Assembly: GCA_943913625.1 (NCBI GenBank)
Contig: CALTYW010000040.1
Location: 1-16,706, forward strand
Direction of reading: 5' to 3'
DNA: 16,706 bases
Source of the DNA: an uncultured Campylobacter sp.
Lineage (GTDB): Bacteria > Actinomycetota > Actinomycetes > Mycobacteriales > Mycobacteriaceae
Notes under the pieces: generated by a model
The model's database searches: none
Told to the model about the DNA's origin: nothing
The model's input: the letters and a program-made list of their open reading frames with translations, nothing else
In this document: positions 6,413 to 13,407 of the stretch, piece after piece
Position numbering within the stretch: position 1 is the first letter of the stretch
How the letters are laid out: the number at the start of each line of letters is the position of its first letter
Translations under genes and position numbers: made by a program

Positions 6413-6433
6413 TGTCTACCTTCCTCGTGGCTG

Positions 6434-6439
6434 CTTATA
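6434..6439 (-). promoter_or_regulatory. Possible -10 box upstream of efp-nusB-ppk2
   Basis: The 56-base gap between pepQ and efp is the longest inside the ruvX-to-ppk2 run. It contains TATAAG on the minus strand, 21 bases before the efp ATG. A transcript starting near 6427 would include the GAGGAAGG ribosome site. No good -35 is seen. An extra promoter would let efp and nusB be made at higher level than the aro genes. Confidence 0.35.
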
Positions 6440-6468
6440 GGTGTACAAACACGGCAATGCTACAGCAC

Positions 6469-7560
6469 TTAGAGCACAATGAGTTCTTTGGGGTAATTCG
6501 TGATCACGCGCGGCGCGGCCGAGGTGATGATCAACGTGTCCTCGATGCGCGCACCCGCCTTGCCCGGGATGTAGATACCCGGCTCGATGGTCAGCGTCAT
6601 CCCTTCGGCGAGTTTGCCGGTACCCGTCTTTGACGCGTTCGGCGCCTCGTGCACATCAAGGCCCACGCCGTGGCCGGTGGAGTGCACGAAGTACTCGCCG
6701 TAGCCGGCCTGCTCAATGATGTCGCGGCACGCCTTGTCCACGTCCACGAGCGCTGTGCCCGGTGTCGCGGCCTTCACGCCGGCGAGCTGGGCTTGAAGCG
6801 TGACCTCATAGATTTCGCGCTGCAGCTCGTCCGGCTCGCCCATCGCGAAGGTGCGGGTCATATCGGAGTTGAAGCCGAGGCGGTGCATGCCGAAGTCGAT
6901 GGTGACCAAGTCCCCGTTCTCGATGACGCGGTCGCCGGCGCTGTGGTGTGGCATCGCCGAATTCGGCCCGGAGGCGACGATGGTGTCGAAGCTGGGACGC
7001 TCCGCCCCCAGCTTGCGCATCCGGTACTCCAGGTCAGCCGCGACCTCGCGCTCGGTGCGGCCCGCGCGCAGCTCGCCTGCTTCGATCAGTTGCTCCAGTG
7101 CCTGGACGGACAGCTCCGCGGCCTCGGTCAGGCGTGTGAGCTCAAGATTGTCCTTGAAAAGGCGGATGTCTTCTACGACCCCGCTAACCGGCACGAGCGT
7201 GACCCCTTCGGGGCATGCGGCCTTGAGCTTGTCGAGTTCGGCCACTGACACGAAGTCGGCCTCGAAGCCGACGCGGCGCCCTTCAGGAATGACGCTGAGA
7301 AGCTCGTCCGCGAGCTTCCTGGTAATGGCGGCCTCGATATCGGGGACCTCGTTGGCGATCTGCGTGGTGTATCGCCCGTCGGTCGCAATCTTCGCGGAAC
7401 GGTCCTTCAGCACCAGCAGCGCCCCATTCGAGCCTGTGAAGCCGGAGAAGTAGCGCACGTGCGTGATGTGGGTGATCAGCACCGCGTCGATACGCTGCTC
7501 TGCGATCTTGGTCGCCAGCGCGCGCCGCCGCGTTTCAAACCGGGTGTCTGCCAGTGCCAT
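6469..7560 (-). CDS. pepQ: Xaa-Pro dipeptidase/aminopeptidase (M24 family)
   Basis: Cytoplasmic metallopeptidase that cleaves peptides with proline in the second position. The 363 residues comprise a creatinase-like N-domain (1 to about 125) and an M24 pita-bread catalytic domain (about 135-363). All five metal ligands are visible: Asp222 (TIDFG), Asp233 (SDMTRT), His297 (HSTGHGVG), Glu326 (TIEPGIY) and Glu340 (ARIEDT). Two adjacent ATGs exist (7563 and 7560). GGAGG is only 2 bases from the first but 5 from the second, so the second was chosen. It overlaps the aroQ TGA by one base (TGATG). Its place beside efp links proline translation and proline-peptide turnover. Confidence 0.95.
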   Translation of the reverse strand: MALADTRFETRRRALATKIAEQRIDAVLITHITHVRYFSGFTGSNGALLVLKDRSAKIATDGRYTTQIANEVPDIEAAITRKLADELLSVIPEGRRVGFEADFVSVAELDKLKAACPEGVTLVPVSGVVEDIRLFKDNLELTRLTEAAELSVQALEQLIEAGELRAGRTEREVAADLEYRMRKLGAERPSFDTIVASGPNSAMPHHSAGDRVIENGDLVTIDFGMHRLGFNSDMTRTFAMGEPDELQREIYEVTLQAQLAGVKAATPGTALVDVDKACRDIIEQAGYGEYFVHSTGHGVGLDVHEAPNASKTGTGKLAEGMTLTIEPGIYIPGKAGARIEDTLIITSAAPRVITNYPKELIVL

Positions 7561-7994
7561 CATTGCCTCCCTGCGAGAAAATCAAGTGCGAGCGTGTAGC
7601 CGCGGGTGCCCAGTCCCGCGATCACCCCGATCGCGATCGGGGAAAGGTACGAGTGGTGCCGGAACTCCTCACGCGCGTGCACGTTGGAGATGTGCACCTC
7701 CACGAAGCCTGCGCCGTCGGCCACCTCTGCCAACGCATCGCGCAGCGCCACGGATGTGTGCGTGAACCCGCCGGGGTTGATGATCACCGGCCAGCCCTCA
7801 TCGGCGGCCTCGTGGACCCAGCCAATCAGCTCGCCTTCGTAGTTGGATTGGCGGCACTCCGCCTCAATGCCGAGTTCCGCCGCGCGTTCGAGCACTTGCT
7901 TTTCGACGTCTGGCAGCGTCACCGCCCCGTACACCTCCGGCTGCCGCTTCCCCAGCCTGTTCAGGTTGGGGCCGTTGAGCACGAGTACCTTCAT
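7560..7994 (-). CDS. aroQ: 3-dehydroquinate dehydratase, type II
   Basis: Converts 3-dehydroquinate to 3-dehydroshikimate, the third shikimate-pathway step. The 144-residue length is typical of the dodecameric type II enzyme. Motifs are LNGPNLNRLGKRQPEVYG (6-23, catalytic Tyr22 and flexible-loop Arg), QSNYEGELI (49-57), INPGGFTHTSVALRDA (72-87) and EVHISNVHAREEFR (99-112, catalytic His101). A GTG at 7997 directly precedes ATG 7994. GGAGG is 8 bases from the ATG and 5 from the GTG, and family proteins start MKVLVLNGPN, so the ATG was chosen. It lies 26 bases after aroB and overlaps pepQ. An 18-bp perfect palindrome lies in the codons for SPIAIG (see 7625-7642). Confidence 0.96.
   Translation of the reverse strand: MKVLVLNGPNLNRLGKRQPEVYGAVTLPDVEKQVLERAAELGIEAECRQSNYEGELIGWVHEAADEGWPVIINPGGFTHTSVALRDALAEVADGAGFVEVHISNVHAREEFRHHSYLSPIAIGVIAGLGTRGYTLALDFLAGRQ
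7625..7642. repeat. 18-bp perfect palindrome inside aroQ
   Basis: CCCCGATCGCGATCGGGG equals its own reverse complement. It encodes the SPIAIG segment near the AroQ C-terminus, about 65 bases before the pepQ start. In RNA it can form a short GC-rich hairpin with a tiny loop. As DNA it could be a site for a dimeric binding protein. No second copy was noticed in the window. Confidence 0.8.
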
Positions 7995-8004
7995 CACGAG
8001 TTCC

Positions 8005-8029
8005 TCCGACCTACTCCGACCTATTCCGA
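8005..8029. repeat. 10-bp tandem repeat at the aroB-aroQ junction
   Basis: TCCGACCTAC (8005-8014) is followed by TCCGACCTAT (8015-8024) and a partial TCCGA (8025-8029). The second and partial units cover the end of aroB including its TAG. On the minus strand the units read TCGGAATAGG and TCGGAGTAGG, followed by TCGGAGGAAC, so the aroQ Shine-Dalgarno GGAGG sits in a third, diverged unit. This looks like a slippage duplication that lengthened the spacer. Confidence 0.7.
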
Positions 8030-9073
8030 AACTGCCTCGTAGGCGGCGCGCATCTCCTCCACCGTCGCATCCTCCAACCTGGTGCAGGATCCGAGGCCGT
8101 CGAGGACGACGAAGCGAATCCGGCCGTCGCGGTTCTTCTTATCGCGGGTCATGCCCTCGTAGAGTTCGTCGAAGGCGCCCGCCTCGTACTTGGTGGGCAG
8201 GCCCGCGGCGGTGATGATGTCTTCGTGGAGGGTGACCAAAGAATCGTCGATAAGCTGCCTGCCCCTGGCGAGGTGCGCGACGAACATCATGCCCACCGCG
8301 ACAGCGTTGCCGTGGCGCCAGCGGTAGTTCTCGCGGCGCTCGATGGCGTGGCCGAGGGTGTGGCCGTAGTTCAGGATTTCGCGTAGGCCCGATTCCTTCA
8401 GATCCTGGCCCACAACGTCCGCCTTCACCTTCACGGAACGCTCGACAAGCTCCGCCCAGTGCTGCTCCGCGCCCTCCCGGTAGAGGTCCAGGATCTTCGG
8501 GTCCGCAATGAAGCCGGTCTTCACCAGCTCCGCGGATCCGGAGACGACCTCCACCTCGGGAAGGGTGTCGATGCGGTCGAGGTCGATGTAGACGCTGTCC
8601 GGCTCGTGGAACGCGCCGACAAGGTTCTTGCCCGCATCAGTGTTAATGCCAGTCTTGCCGCCGACAGCGGCATCCACCATCGCCAGCAGCGTGGTCGGCA
8701 CCTGCACGACCTTGATGCCGCGCATCCATGTTGCGGCGACGAAGCCCGCAAGGTCAGTTGCGGCACCACCGCCAAGGCCCACCACCACATCCTGGCGCGA
8801 GAATCGGCGCTCCCCCAGCATGTCCCACAGGCTAGATAGCACGGCGATGGTCTTGCCGTCCTCGGCATCCGGGATCGGTGCGAGCACCGCCCCCACCCCT
8901 GCGTCCTCCAGTTGCGCGGCGAATGCTTCCGCTACCTCGCGCAACGGATCTTGGTGGACGATGAGCGCTTGGCGCGCACCGATGCTGGTAACCCGTTGTG
9001 TGGCTTGATCCAGGTTGGACCTGCCGACGTGAATGTCGTACGGGTTCGGCCCCGCTACACCGATTACGGCCAT
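8021..9073 (-). CDS. aroB: 3-dehydroquinate synthase
   Basis: Cyclises DAHP to 3-dehydroquinate with NAD and a divalent metal, the second shikimate-pathway step. The 350-residue length is normal. The N-terminal domain carries the NAD glycine motif GLGGGAATDLAGF (99-111). PTTLLAMVDAAVGGKTGIN spans 126-144, with KNLVGAFHEP after it. Metal ligands by family comparison are Glu182 (SGSAELVKTG), His238 (NYGHTLGHAIE) and His254 (HGNAVAVGM). The ATG has AAGGAG 8 bases upstream, in the 21-base gap after aroK. Gene order aroC-aroK-aroB-aroQ supports the pathway assignment. Confidence 0.98.
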   Translation of the reverse strand: MAVIGVAGPNPYDIHVGRSNLDQATQRVTSIGARQALIVHQDPLREVAEAFAAQLEDAGVGAVLAPIPDAEDGKTIAVLSSLWDMLGERRFSRQDVVVGLGGGAATDLAGFVAATWMRGIKVVQVPTTLLAMVDAAVGGKTGINTDAGKNLVGAFHEPDSVYIDLDRIDTLPEVEVVSGSAELVKTGFIADPKILDLYREGAEQHWAELVERSVKVKADVVGQDLKESGLREILNYGHTLGHAIERRENYRWRHGNAVAVGMMFVAHLARGRQLIDDSLVTLHEDIITAAGLPTKYEAGAFDELYEGMTRDKKNRDGRIRFVVLDGLGSCTRLEDATVEEMRAAYEAVSE

Positions 9074-9094
9074 GGGCGTTGCTCCTTACACTTC

Positions 9095-9709
9095 CTATTC
9101 TGTTTCGATGAACCCGAGAATCTCAGCGACAACGCGCTGCGGCGGGCGCTCATCCGTACGCACGCGGAACGTGGCCACCTCCCGGTAGAACGGCTCGCGC
9201 TCAACCATAAGGTCGCGGTAACGCTGCTCCCGATCGCCGTCGTCCTCGGCGTTGAGCACAGGCCGGGTGGCGTCATCCGCAGTGCGACGGATGCCTTCTT
9301 CGGCGCTGACGTCGATCCACACCACAGTGTGGCGCTGCAGGAGCTGACGCGTGGCCTCGGTCAACACCGCCCCGCCGCCGAGGCTGACCACGCCCCCGGT
9401 GGCCAGCGCGCGTGCGACGTACTCCTGCTCCAGCTCGCGGAACTTCGGCTCCCCAAGTTCGGCGAAGACCTCCCCGCAGGGCTTGCCCGTGGCTTGCTCG
9501 ATCAACACGTCCGAGTCGACGATCGGCAGATTCAGAGCGCTTGCTACTCGACGTCCAATGGTGGACTTGCCCGAACCGGGCATGCCAACGAGCACCACGC
9601 GCGGCGCCGAAGCGACAATCGTGGGTGCGGCCTGCGCTTCCATCGGCGCTGCGTCAGGCAGCACGTCGTTCACGATTGGTGCGGCACCCCCAATTTCCAG
9701 CTCCGTCAC
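9095..9709 (-). CDS. aroK: Shikimate kinase with N-terminal extension
   Basis: Phosphorylates shikimate to shikimate-3-phosphate using ATP. The 204 residues have Walker A GMPGSGKST at 42-50, DSD (65-67) and FRELE from 90 for shikimate binding, SLGGGAVL at about 109-116, and the lid arginine in TRPVL (about 148-152). Shikimate kinases usually have about 165-175 residues, so the first ~36 (Ala/Pro/acidic) are an extra, probably flexible segment. The start is a GTG overlapping the aroC stop by 4 bases (GTGA), with AAAAGGAGG 4 bases upstream. An internal ATG at codon 23 is possible but lacks an equally good ribosome site. Confidence 0.95.
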   Translation of the reverse strand: MTELEIGGAAPIVNDVLPDAAPMEAQAAPTIVASAPRVVLVGMPGSGKSTIGRRVASALNLPIVDSDVLIEQATGKPCGEVFAELGEPKFRELEQEYVARALATGGVVSLGGGAVLTEATRQLLQRHTVVWIDVSAEEGIRRTADDATRPVLNAEDDGDREQRYRDLMVEREPFYREVATFRVRTDERPPQRVVAEILGFIETE

Positions 9710-10923
9710 TGCGCCTCCTTTTCGAACCTCAGTTTCTCAGCAACATACTCACGATACGCCTCCACGTTGCGCTTGACCTCCGTAATCGTGTCACCGCCGA
9801 ACTTTTCGCTCACCGCTTGCGCAAGCACCAGTGCGACCATCGCCTCTGCAACCACGCCGCCGGCCGGCACCGCGCACACGTCAGAGCGCTGGTGGATGCC
9901 GGTTGCGGGTTCCCCGGTGGCCATGTCCACCGTTCTCAGGGCGCGCGGCACGGTGGAGATCGGCTTCATCGCCGCACGCACACGCAGCTGCTCGCCGTTG
10001 GTCATGCCGCCTTCCAGGCCGCCTGCGCGGTTTGTGGGGCGCTGCAACGAGCCGTCGACACGCAGTAGCTCATCGTGCGCCTGGGAGCCGCGGCGGCGCG
10101 CTTCCTCGAAGCCGTCGCCAACCTCGACGCCCTTCACAGACTGGATGCCCATCAGCGCACTCGCCAACCGCGCGTCCAACCGGCGATCACCCGAGACGTG
10201 CGAGCCGAGCCCGATCGGTAGACCGTCCACGATCACCTCGACGATGCCGCCGAGCGTGTCGCCGTCTTTCTTCGCCGCCTCGATGCAGCGGATCATGTCC
10301 TCCTCGGCCTCCGTGCCGTAGGCGCGCACCGGCGACGCGTCGATCGCATCGATATCCGCGAAGCTCGGCTGCGGCCCCTCGTAAGGGGTGGATTCTCCGA
10401 TGGAGATGACGTGGGAGAACACCTCGACGCCGAGAGTCTCGCGCAGGTAGGCGCGCGCCACGGCAGCGGCTGCGACGCGGGCCGCGGTCTCACGTGCGGA
10501 GGACCGCTCGAGGACCGGGCGGGCCGAATCGAAGTCGTACTTCACCATGCCGGCGAAATCCGCGTGGCCGGGACGCGGGCGCGTCAACTGGGCGCCGCGG
10601 CCAGAGCTCATCGCCTTGGCCACCTCCGGGTCGTCCATGTCCACCGGTTCTGCGGACATGATGGTGGTCCACTTCGGCCATTCGGTGTTGCCGATCTGGA
10701 TGGTGATGGGGCTACCGATGGACTCCCCGTGCACAACCCCTGTGAGCAAGGTCAGCTCGTCGGCCTCGAACTTCATGCGGGCGCCGCGGCCGTAACCGAG
10801 CCGGCGGCGGGCGAGGTGGTGAGCAATTTCTTCCTTGCGCACGGGCACGCCTGCCGGCATGTTCTCCACAAGTGCAACAAGACCTTGGCCGTGCGATTCT
10901 CCGGCGGTAGTCCAACGCAGCAT
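9706..10923 (-). CDS. aroC: Chorismate synthase
   Basis: Converts EPSP to chorismate with reduced FMN, the last step before the branches to aromatic amino acids, folates and quinones. The 405-residue length is normal. Motifs are GESHGQGL near residue 10, RRRLGYGRGARM (about 39-50), RPGHADFAGMVKYDF, LERSSARETAARVA, GLGSHVSGDRRLDARLA, NRAGGLEGGMTNGE and MKPISTVPRALRTVD. The frame continues 6 codons up to a TTG at 10941, but the family begins MLRWTTAGESHG, so ATG 10923 was chosen. No Shine-Dalgarno precedes it. A -10-like TAAGAA 7 bases upstream suggests a leaderless transcript. The 3' end overlaps aroK by 4 bases. Confidence 0.97.
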   Translation of the reverse strand: MLRWTTAGESHGQGLVALVENMPAGVPVRKEEIAHHLARRRLGYGRGARMKFEADELTLLTGVVHGESIGSPITIQIGNTEWPKWTTIMSAEPVDMDDPEVAKAMSSGRGAQLTRPRPGHADFAGMVKYDFDSARPVLERSSARETAARVAAAAVARAYLRETLGVEVFSHVISIGESTPYEGPQPSFADIDAIDASPVRAYGTEAEEDMIRCIEAAKKDGDTLGGIVEVIVDGLPIGLGSHVSGDRRLDARLASALMGIQSVKGVEVGDGFEEARRRGSQAHDELLRVDGSLQRPTNRAGGLEGGMTNGEQLRVRAAMKPISTVPRALRTVDMATGEPATGIHQRSDVCAVPAGGVVAEAMVALVLAQAVSEKFGGDTITEVKRNVEAYREYVAEKLRFEKEAQ

Positions 10924-10930
10924 GGCGATA

Positions 10931-10959
10931 TTCTTACACAACCCGGCCCGGGCCTTGAA
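10931..10959 (-). promoter_or_regulatory. Candidate leaderless promoter of aroC-aroK-aroB-aroQ
   Basis: TAAGAA (minus strand, 10936-10931), preceded by TGTG, lies 7 bases before the aroC ATG. A weak -35-like TTCAAG (10959-10954) is 17 bases upstream. The spacer contains the 10-bp palindrome GGCCCGGGCC (10954-10945), a possible operator or just GC-rich sequence. The absence of any Shine-Dalgarno before the ATG supports leaderless initiation. Confidence 0.45.
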
Positions 10960-11406
10960 TTACACCCCTGGCGGGCCTCCGGTGCAGGTCACCCCCGCTG
11001 CAGCCACGCACCACGCAGCCGCGAGCATCGACGGTCCGTGGGCGAGCCTCGCCCGCCGTGTGGCAAGCCCTATCGCCCCCGTGATCAGGCCGGATATGCC
11101 GATCGCCGCACACACCGCGACGGGGCCGACAGCTGCCGCGCACACCACCCCCAGCGGCGCCGCCAACTTCACATCACCACCGCCGATCCCCCGCCCGGTG
11201 AGCAGGTAGATTACCGGCCACACAAGCCCCCACGCGCAGGCGGGCCACAGCACTGCCCCGAGGATGGCGGCGAATGCGGGCGGCACTGTCAGCGGGTTGG
11301 GCAACCGCTGCGAGCGAATGTCGTTGACGCACAACGCGAAAGACCAAGCAGCGGCCACCGCCAACGCGGCAACGGCCGCCCAGTGATGCGTTCCCCCGAG
11401 CCCCAT
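10960..11406 (-). CDS. A24 family prepilin (leader) peptidase, minimal form
   Basis: A membrane aspartic protease of the type IV prepilin peptidase fold, with 148 mostly hydrophobic residues. Both catalytic aspartates are recognisable: Asp29 in CVNDIRSQRLPN (family D-x-R-...-P-N) and Asp78 in GIGGGDVKLAAPLG (family GxGD-x-K). About four membrane segments are seen (about 10-27, 39-70, 83-110, 125-142). It lacks the cytoplasmic methyltransferase domain of full-length PilD. The frame is open to 11544, but that part overlaps aroE antisense-free in another frame and lacks A24 character. ATG 11406 is 10 bases after the aroE stop, with only a distant GGAGG, so coupling is likely. No pilin gene is nearby. 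Confidence 0.85.
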   Translation of the reverse strand: MGLGGTHHWAAVAALAVAAAWSFALCVNDIRSQRLPNPLTVPPAFAAILGAVLWPACAWGLVWPVIYLLTGRGIGGGDVKLAAPLGVVCAAAVGPVAVCAAIGISGLITGAIGLATRRARLAHGPSMLAAAWCVAAAGVTCTGGPPGV

Positions 11407-11416
11407 GCGCGCTACG

Positions 11417-12259
11417 TTAGCGCACCTCCGGTGCCTCCCGGTGAGCGAAGAGCGCATGACGCATTTCCTCGCGCGGAGCGTCAACCCCGGTGAACTGCTC
11501 GAACTGGGAGTACGCCTGGCCTGCCAGCATGGACAGCCCGCCAACAGTCGGGTACCCGTTCGCCGCGGCGCGGGTGGCCAAATACGTCGGCCACGGGTCG
11601 TAGATCACGTCGAATACCGGAGCGTGAGCCAGATCCACCGCGTGCTCTCCGATGGTGTGGGCGGGCACTGTCGACGCCACCACGTCCGCGTGCATCGAAA
11701 TCGCGGCAAGGTCTGAGTCCCAGCCCACAAAGCGGACATCCATCCCGCGCGCGAGCTCCGTGTATTCGTCGGCGCGGTCGGAACGGTTGACCACCATGAC
11801 ACGCTCGGCACCGAGCGTGCGCAGCGCCCACATCACGGCTCGTGCCGTACCGCCGGCTCCTAAAAGGACCGCGTTGCGGGGCGCGATCTCCCCCAGCAGT
11901 TCCTTCAGTGCGACAACGGCGCCTTCAGCGTCAGTGTTGTCGGCGCGCCAGCGGGAGTCGTCGATACGCACGAGCGTGTTCGCGGACCCGATCTCTCGGG
12001 CACGGTCAGTCACCTCGTCAGCGAAGTCGAGTGCGGCGAACTTGCACGGCATGGTCACGGAGAACCCGCGGAATGAGGGATCCGCTCCCCCGACCACACC
12101 CGGGAGGTCGCCCGCCTCGCAGAGAATGCGGGAATACTCCCAGCCGCTCAACCCCGCCGCTTCGTAGCCCGCGGTGTGCAGAACCGGCGACAGCGAGTGG
12201 CTAATGGGAGAACCGAGCACCGCCGCGCGATGCGTGGGCTGCGTGACTTTCGTAGTCAT
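11417..12259 (-). CDS. aroE: Shikimate dehydrogenase
   Basis: Reduces 3-dehydroshikimate to shikimate, the fourth shikimate-pathway step. The 280 residues show GSPISHSLSP (16-25, shikimate-binding Ser20/Ser22), FSVTMPCK (66-73, catalytic Lys73), GSANTL (91-96), NTDAEG (108-113, catalytic Asp110), dinucleotide motif GAGGTARA (134-141), NRS after the second strand (NADP-type) and LAGQAYSQFEQFTG near the C-terminus. These favour a true shikimate dehydrogenase over a quinate/shikimate paralogue. The ATG overlaps the mltG stop by one base (TAATG) and has no strong Shine-Dalgarno of its own, so re-initiation from mltG is likely. Confidence 0.96.
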   Translation of the reverse strand: MTTKVTQPTHRAAVLGSPISHSLSPVLHTAGYEAAGLSGWEYSRILCEAGDLPGVVGGADPSFRGFSVTMPCKFAALDFADEVTDRAREIGSANTLVRIDDSRWRADNTDAEGAVVALKELLGEIAPRNAVLLGAGGTARAVMWALRTLGAERVMVVNRSDRADEYTELARGMDVRFVGWDSDLAAISMHADVVASTVPAHTIGEHAVDLAHAPVFDVIYDPWPTYLATRAAANGYPTVGGLSMLAGQAYSQFEQFTGVDAPREEMRHALFAHREAPEVR

Positions 12260-13407
12260 TAGCGCTGCGAGTCCAGGATGCCGGAGTCGTAGGCGCGCTG
12301 GGTGTCCTCGAGGTGCTGTTCGAAGGTGTCGTTGAAGATCGTGGTGCCGTTTTCGTCGACGGTGACGAAGAAGAGCCAGTTGCCCTCGGCCGGGTTCTCC
12401 ATCGCCTCGATCGCCTCAATGGACGGGGACGCGATCGGGGTCTGCGGCAGACCGTCCATGGCGTACGTGTTCCACGGGGTGACGCGCTCACGGTCTTCAG
12501 TGCGGGTTGCCACCTCAACGGTGGGCAAACCGTAGTTCACGGTCGAGTCGAACTCGAGGCGCATCGGCTCCTTCAGGCGGTTCAGGATCACGCGGGCGAC
12601 CTTGTCAAACTCTCCTGCCGGGGCTTCGCGCTCCACCAACGACGCTGCGGTGAGCAGCTCGTACGGGGTCAGGCCCACGCCTTCGGCGCGCTTGGCAATC
12701 CCGGTCTCGTCGTACTGCTTGGCGCTGCGGGAGATCAGGTCGTTCAAGATTGCGCCGGCGGACGCGTCCGGGTCGATGATGTACTCACCCGGAGCGATCA
12801 GGCCCTCGAGGCGCTTCGCGTCACCCGCTCGAGCCGCGACGGTCTCGCGGGCCCACTCCGGCACACCGAGATCCGCAGGATCGGCGTTCGCTGCGACATC
12901 GTTGAGCTTCTCCACGTTCACGCACTCGGGAGTCGGATTATCACCGCAGGTGACCTGCTGAATCATGGACAAGATGCCAAGACGGGTCTGACCGCCGACG
13001 ACGTTGACATCCATCAGCGTCGCACCGCCGTACACCTGCAGAGGCGTGATGCGGTTCGCCGGATCCGCCAACGCAGCGACCGCTGCTTCCGCGCTCATGC
13101 CGCCTTCAAGACGGTAGAACCCGGGCTTCACGTCGTTGGCGTCCGGGTTGGCTGCCGCCGCGGACTGGAACGCGTTGTTGGAGCGCACAATGCCGCGCTT
13201 TTCCAGCTCCGGCCCGAGGGCGGAAATGCTCGAGCCCTCCGGGATCTCCACCACTTGCTCCTCACCGTTGCCGGTGCCTTGGAAATCAGCGCCGGAACCG
13301 CTCCGGGCGATTGCGATCCACGCAATGAGACCCACGATAAGCAGGATGGATGCGACGAGGACTGCGGTGCCTCTCGTGCGCCGGGCGGCGGCTTGGCGGG
13401 TAGACAC
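12259..13407 (-). CDS. mltG: Endolytic murein transglycosylase MltG
   Basis: A membrane-anchored enzyme that cuts nascent glycan strands and sets their length. The 382 residues have a basic cytoplasmic start (RQAAARRTRG), a single membrane helix at about 14-34 and an extracytoplasmic region with a LysM-like part (about 50-105), then the YceG catalytic domain. ASLVEREA (about 255-262) carries the catalytic glutamate (first Glu, by comparison with E. coli MltG). MRLEFDSTVNYGLP and NTYAMDGLPQTPIASP follow. A 14-codon longer form would overlap ruvX by 43 bases. GTG 13407 has AAGGAG 8 bases upstream and overlaps the ruvX TAG by one base (TAGTG), so it was chosen. Confidence 0.95.
   Translation of the reverse strand: MSTRQAAARRTRGTAVLVASILLIVGLIAWIAIARSGSGADFQGTGNGEEQVVEIPEGSSISALGPELEKRGIVRSNNAFQSAAAANPDANDVKPGFYRLEGGMSAEAAVAALADPANRITPLQVYGGATLMDVNVVGGQTRLGILSMIQQVTCGDNPTPECVNVEKLNDVAANADPADLGVPEWARETVAARAGDAKRLEGLIAPGEYIIDPDASAGAILNDLISRSAKQYDETGIAKRAEGVGLTPYELLTAASLVEREAPAGEFDKVARVILNRLKEPMRLEFDSTVNYGLPTVEVATRTEDRERVTPWNTYAMDGLPQTPIASPSIEAIEAMENPAEGNWLFFVTVDENGTTIFNDTFEQHLEDTQRAYDSGILDSQR

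Noticed and set aside
8912..10321. A 469-codon plus-strand open frame antisense to aroB, aroK and aroC
   Set aside because: The minus-strand frames encode three complete, recognisable enzymes. The plus-strand product is Arg/Pro/Ala-rich with no family resemblance, as expected for a high-GC shadow frame.
10411..11493. A 360-codon plus-strand open frame across aroC, the A24 peptidase and aroE
   Set aside because: It crosses three real genes and their boundaries on the other strand, and its product has shadow-type composition.
11407..11544. 46-codon upstream extension of the A24 peptidase
   Set aside because: It lies within the aroE 3' end, has basic Ser/Arg-rich sequence without family character, and the hydrophobic protein begins at the ATG at 11406.
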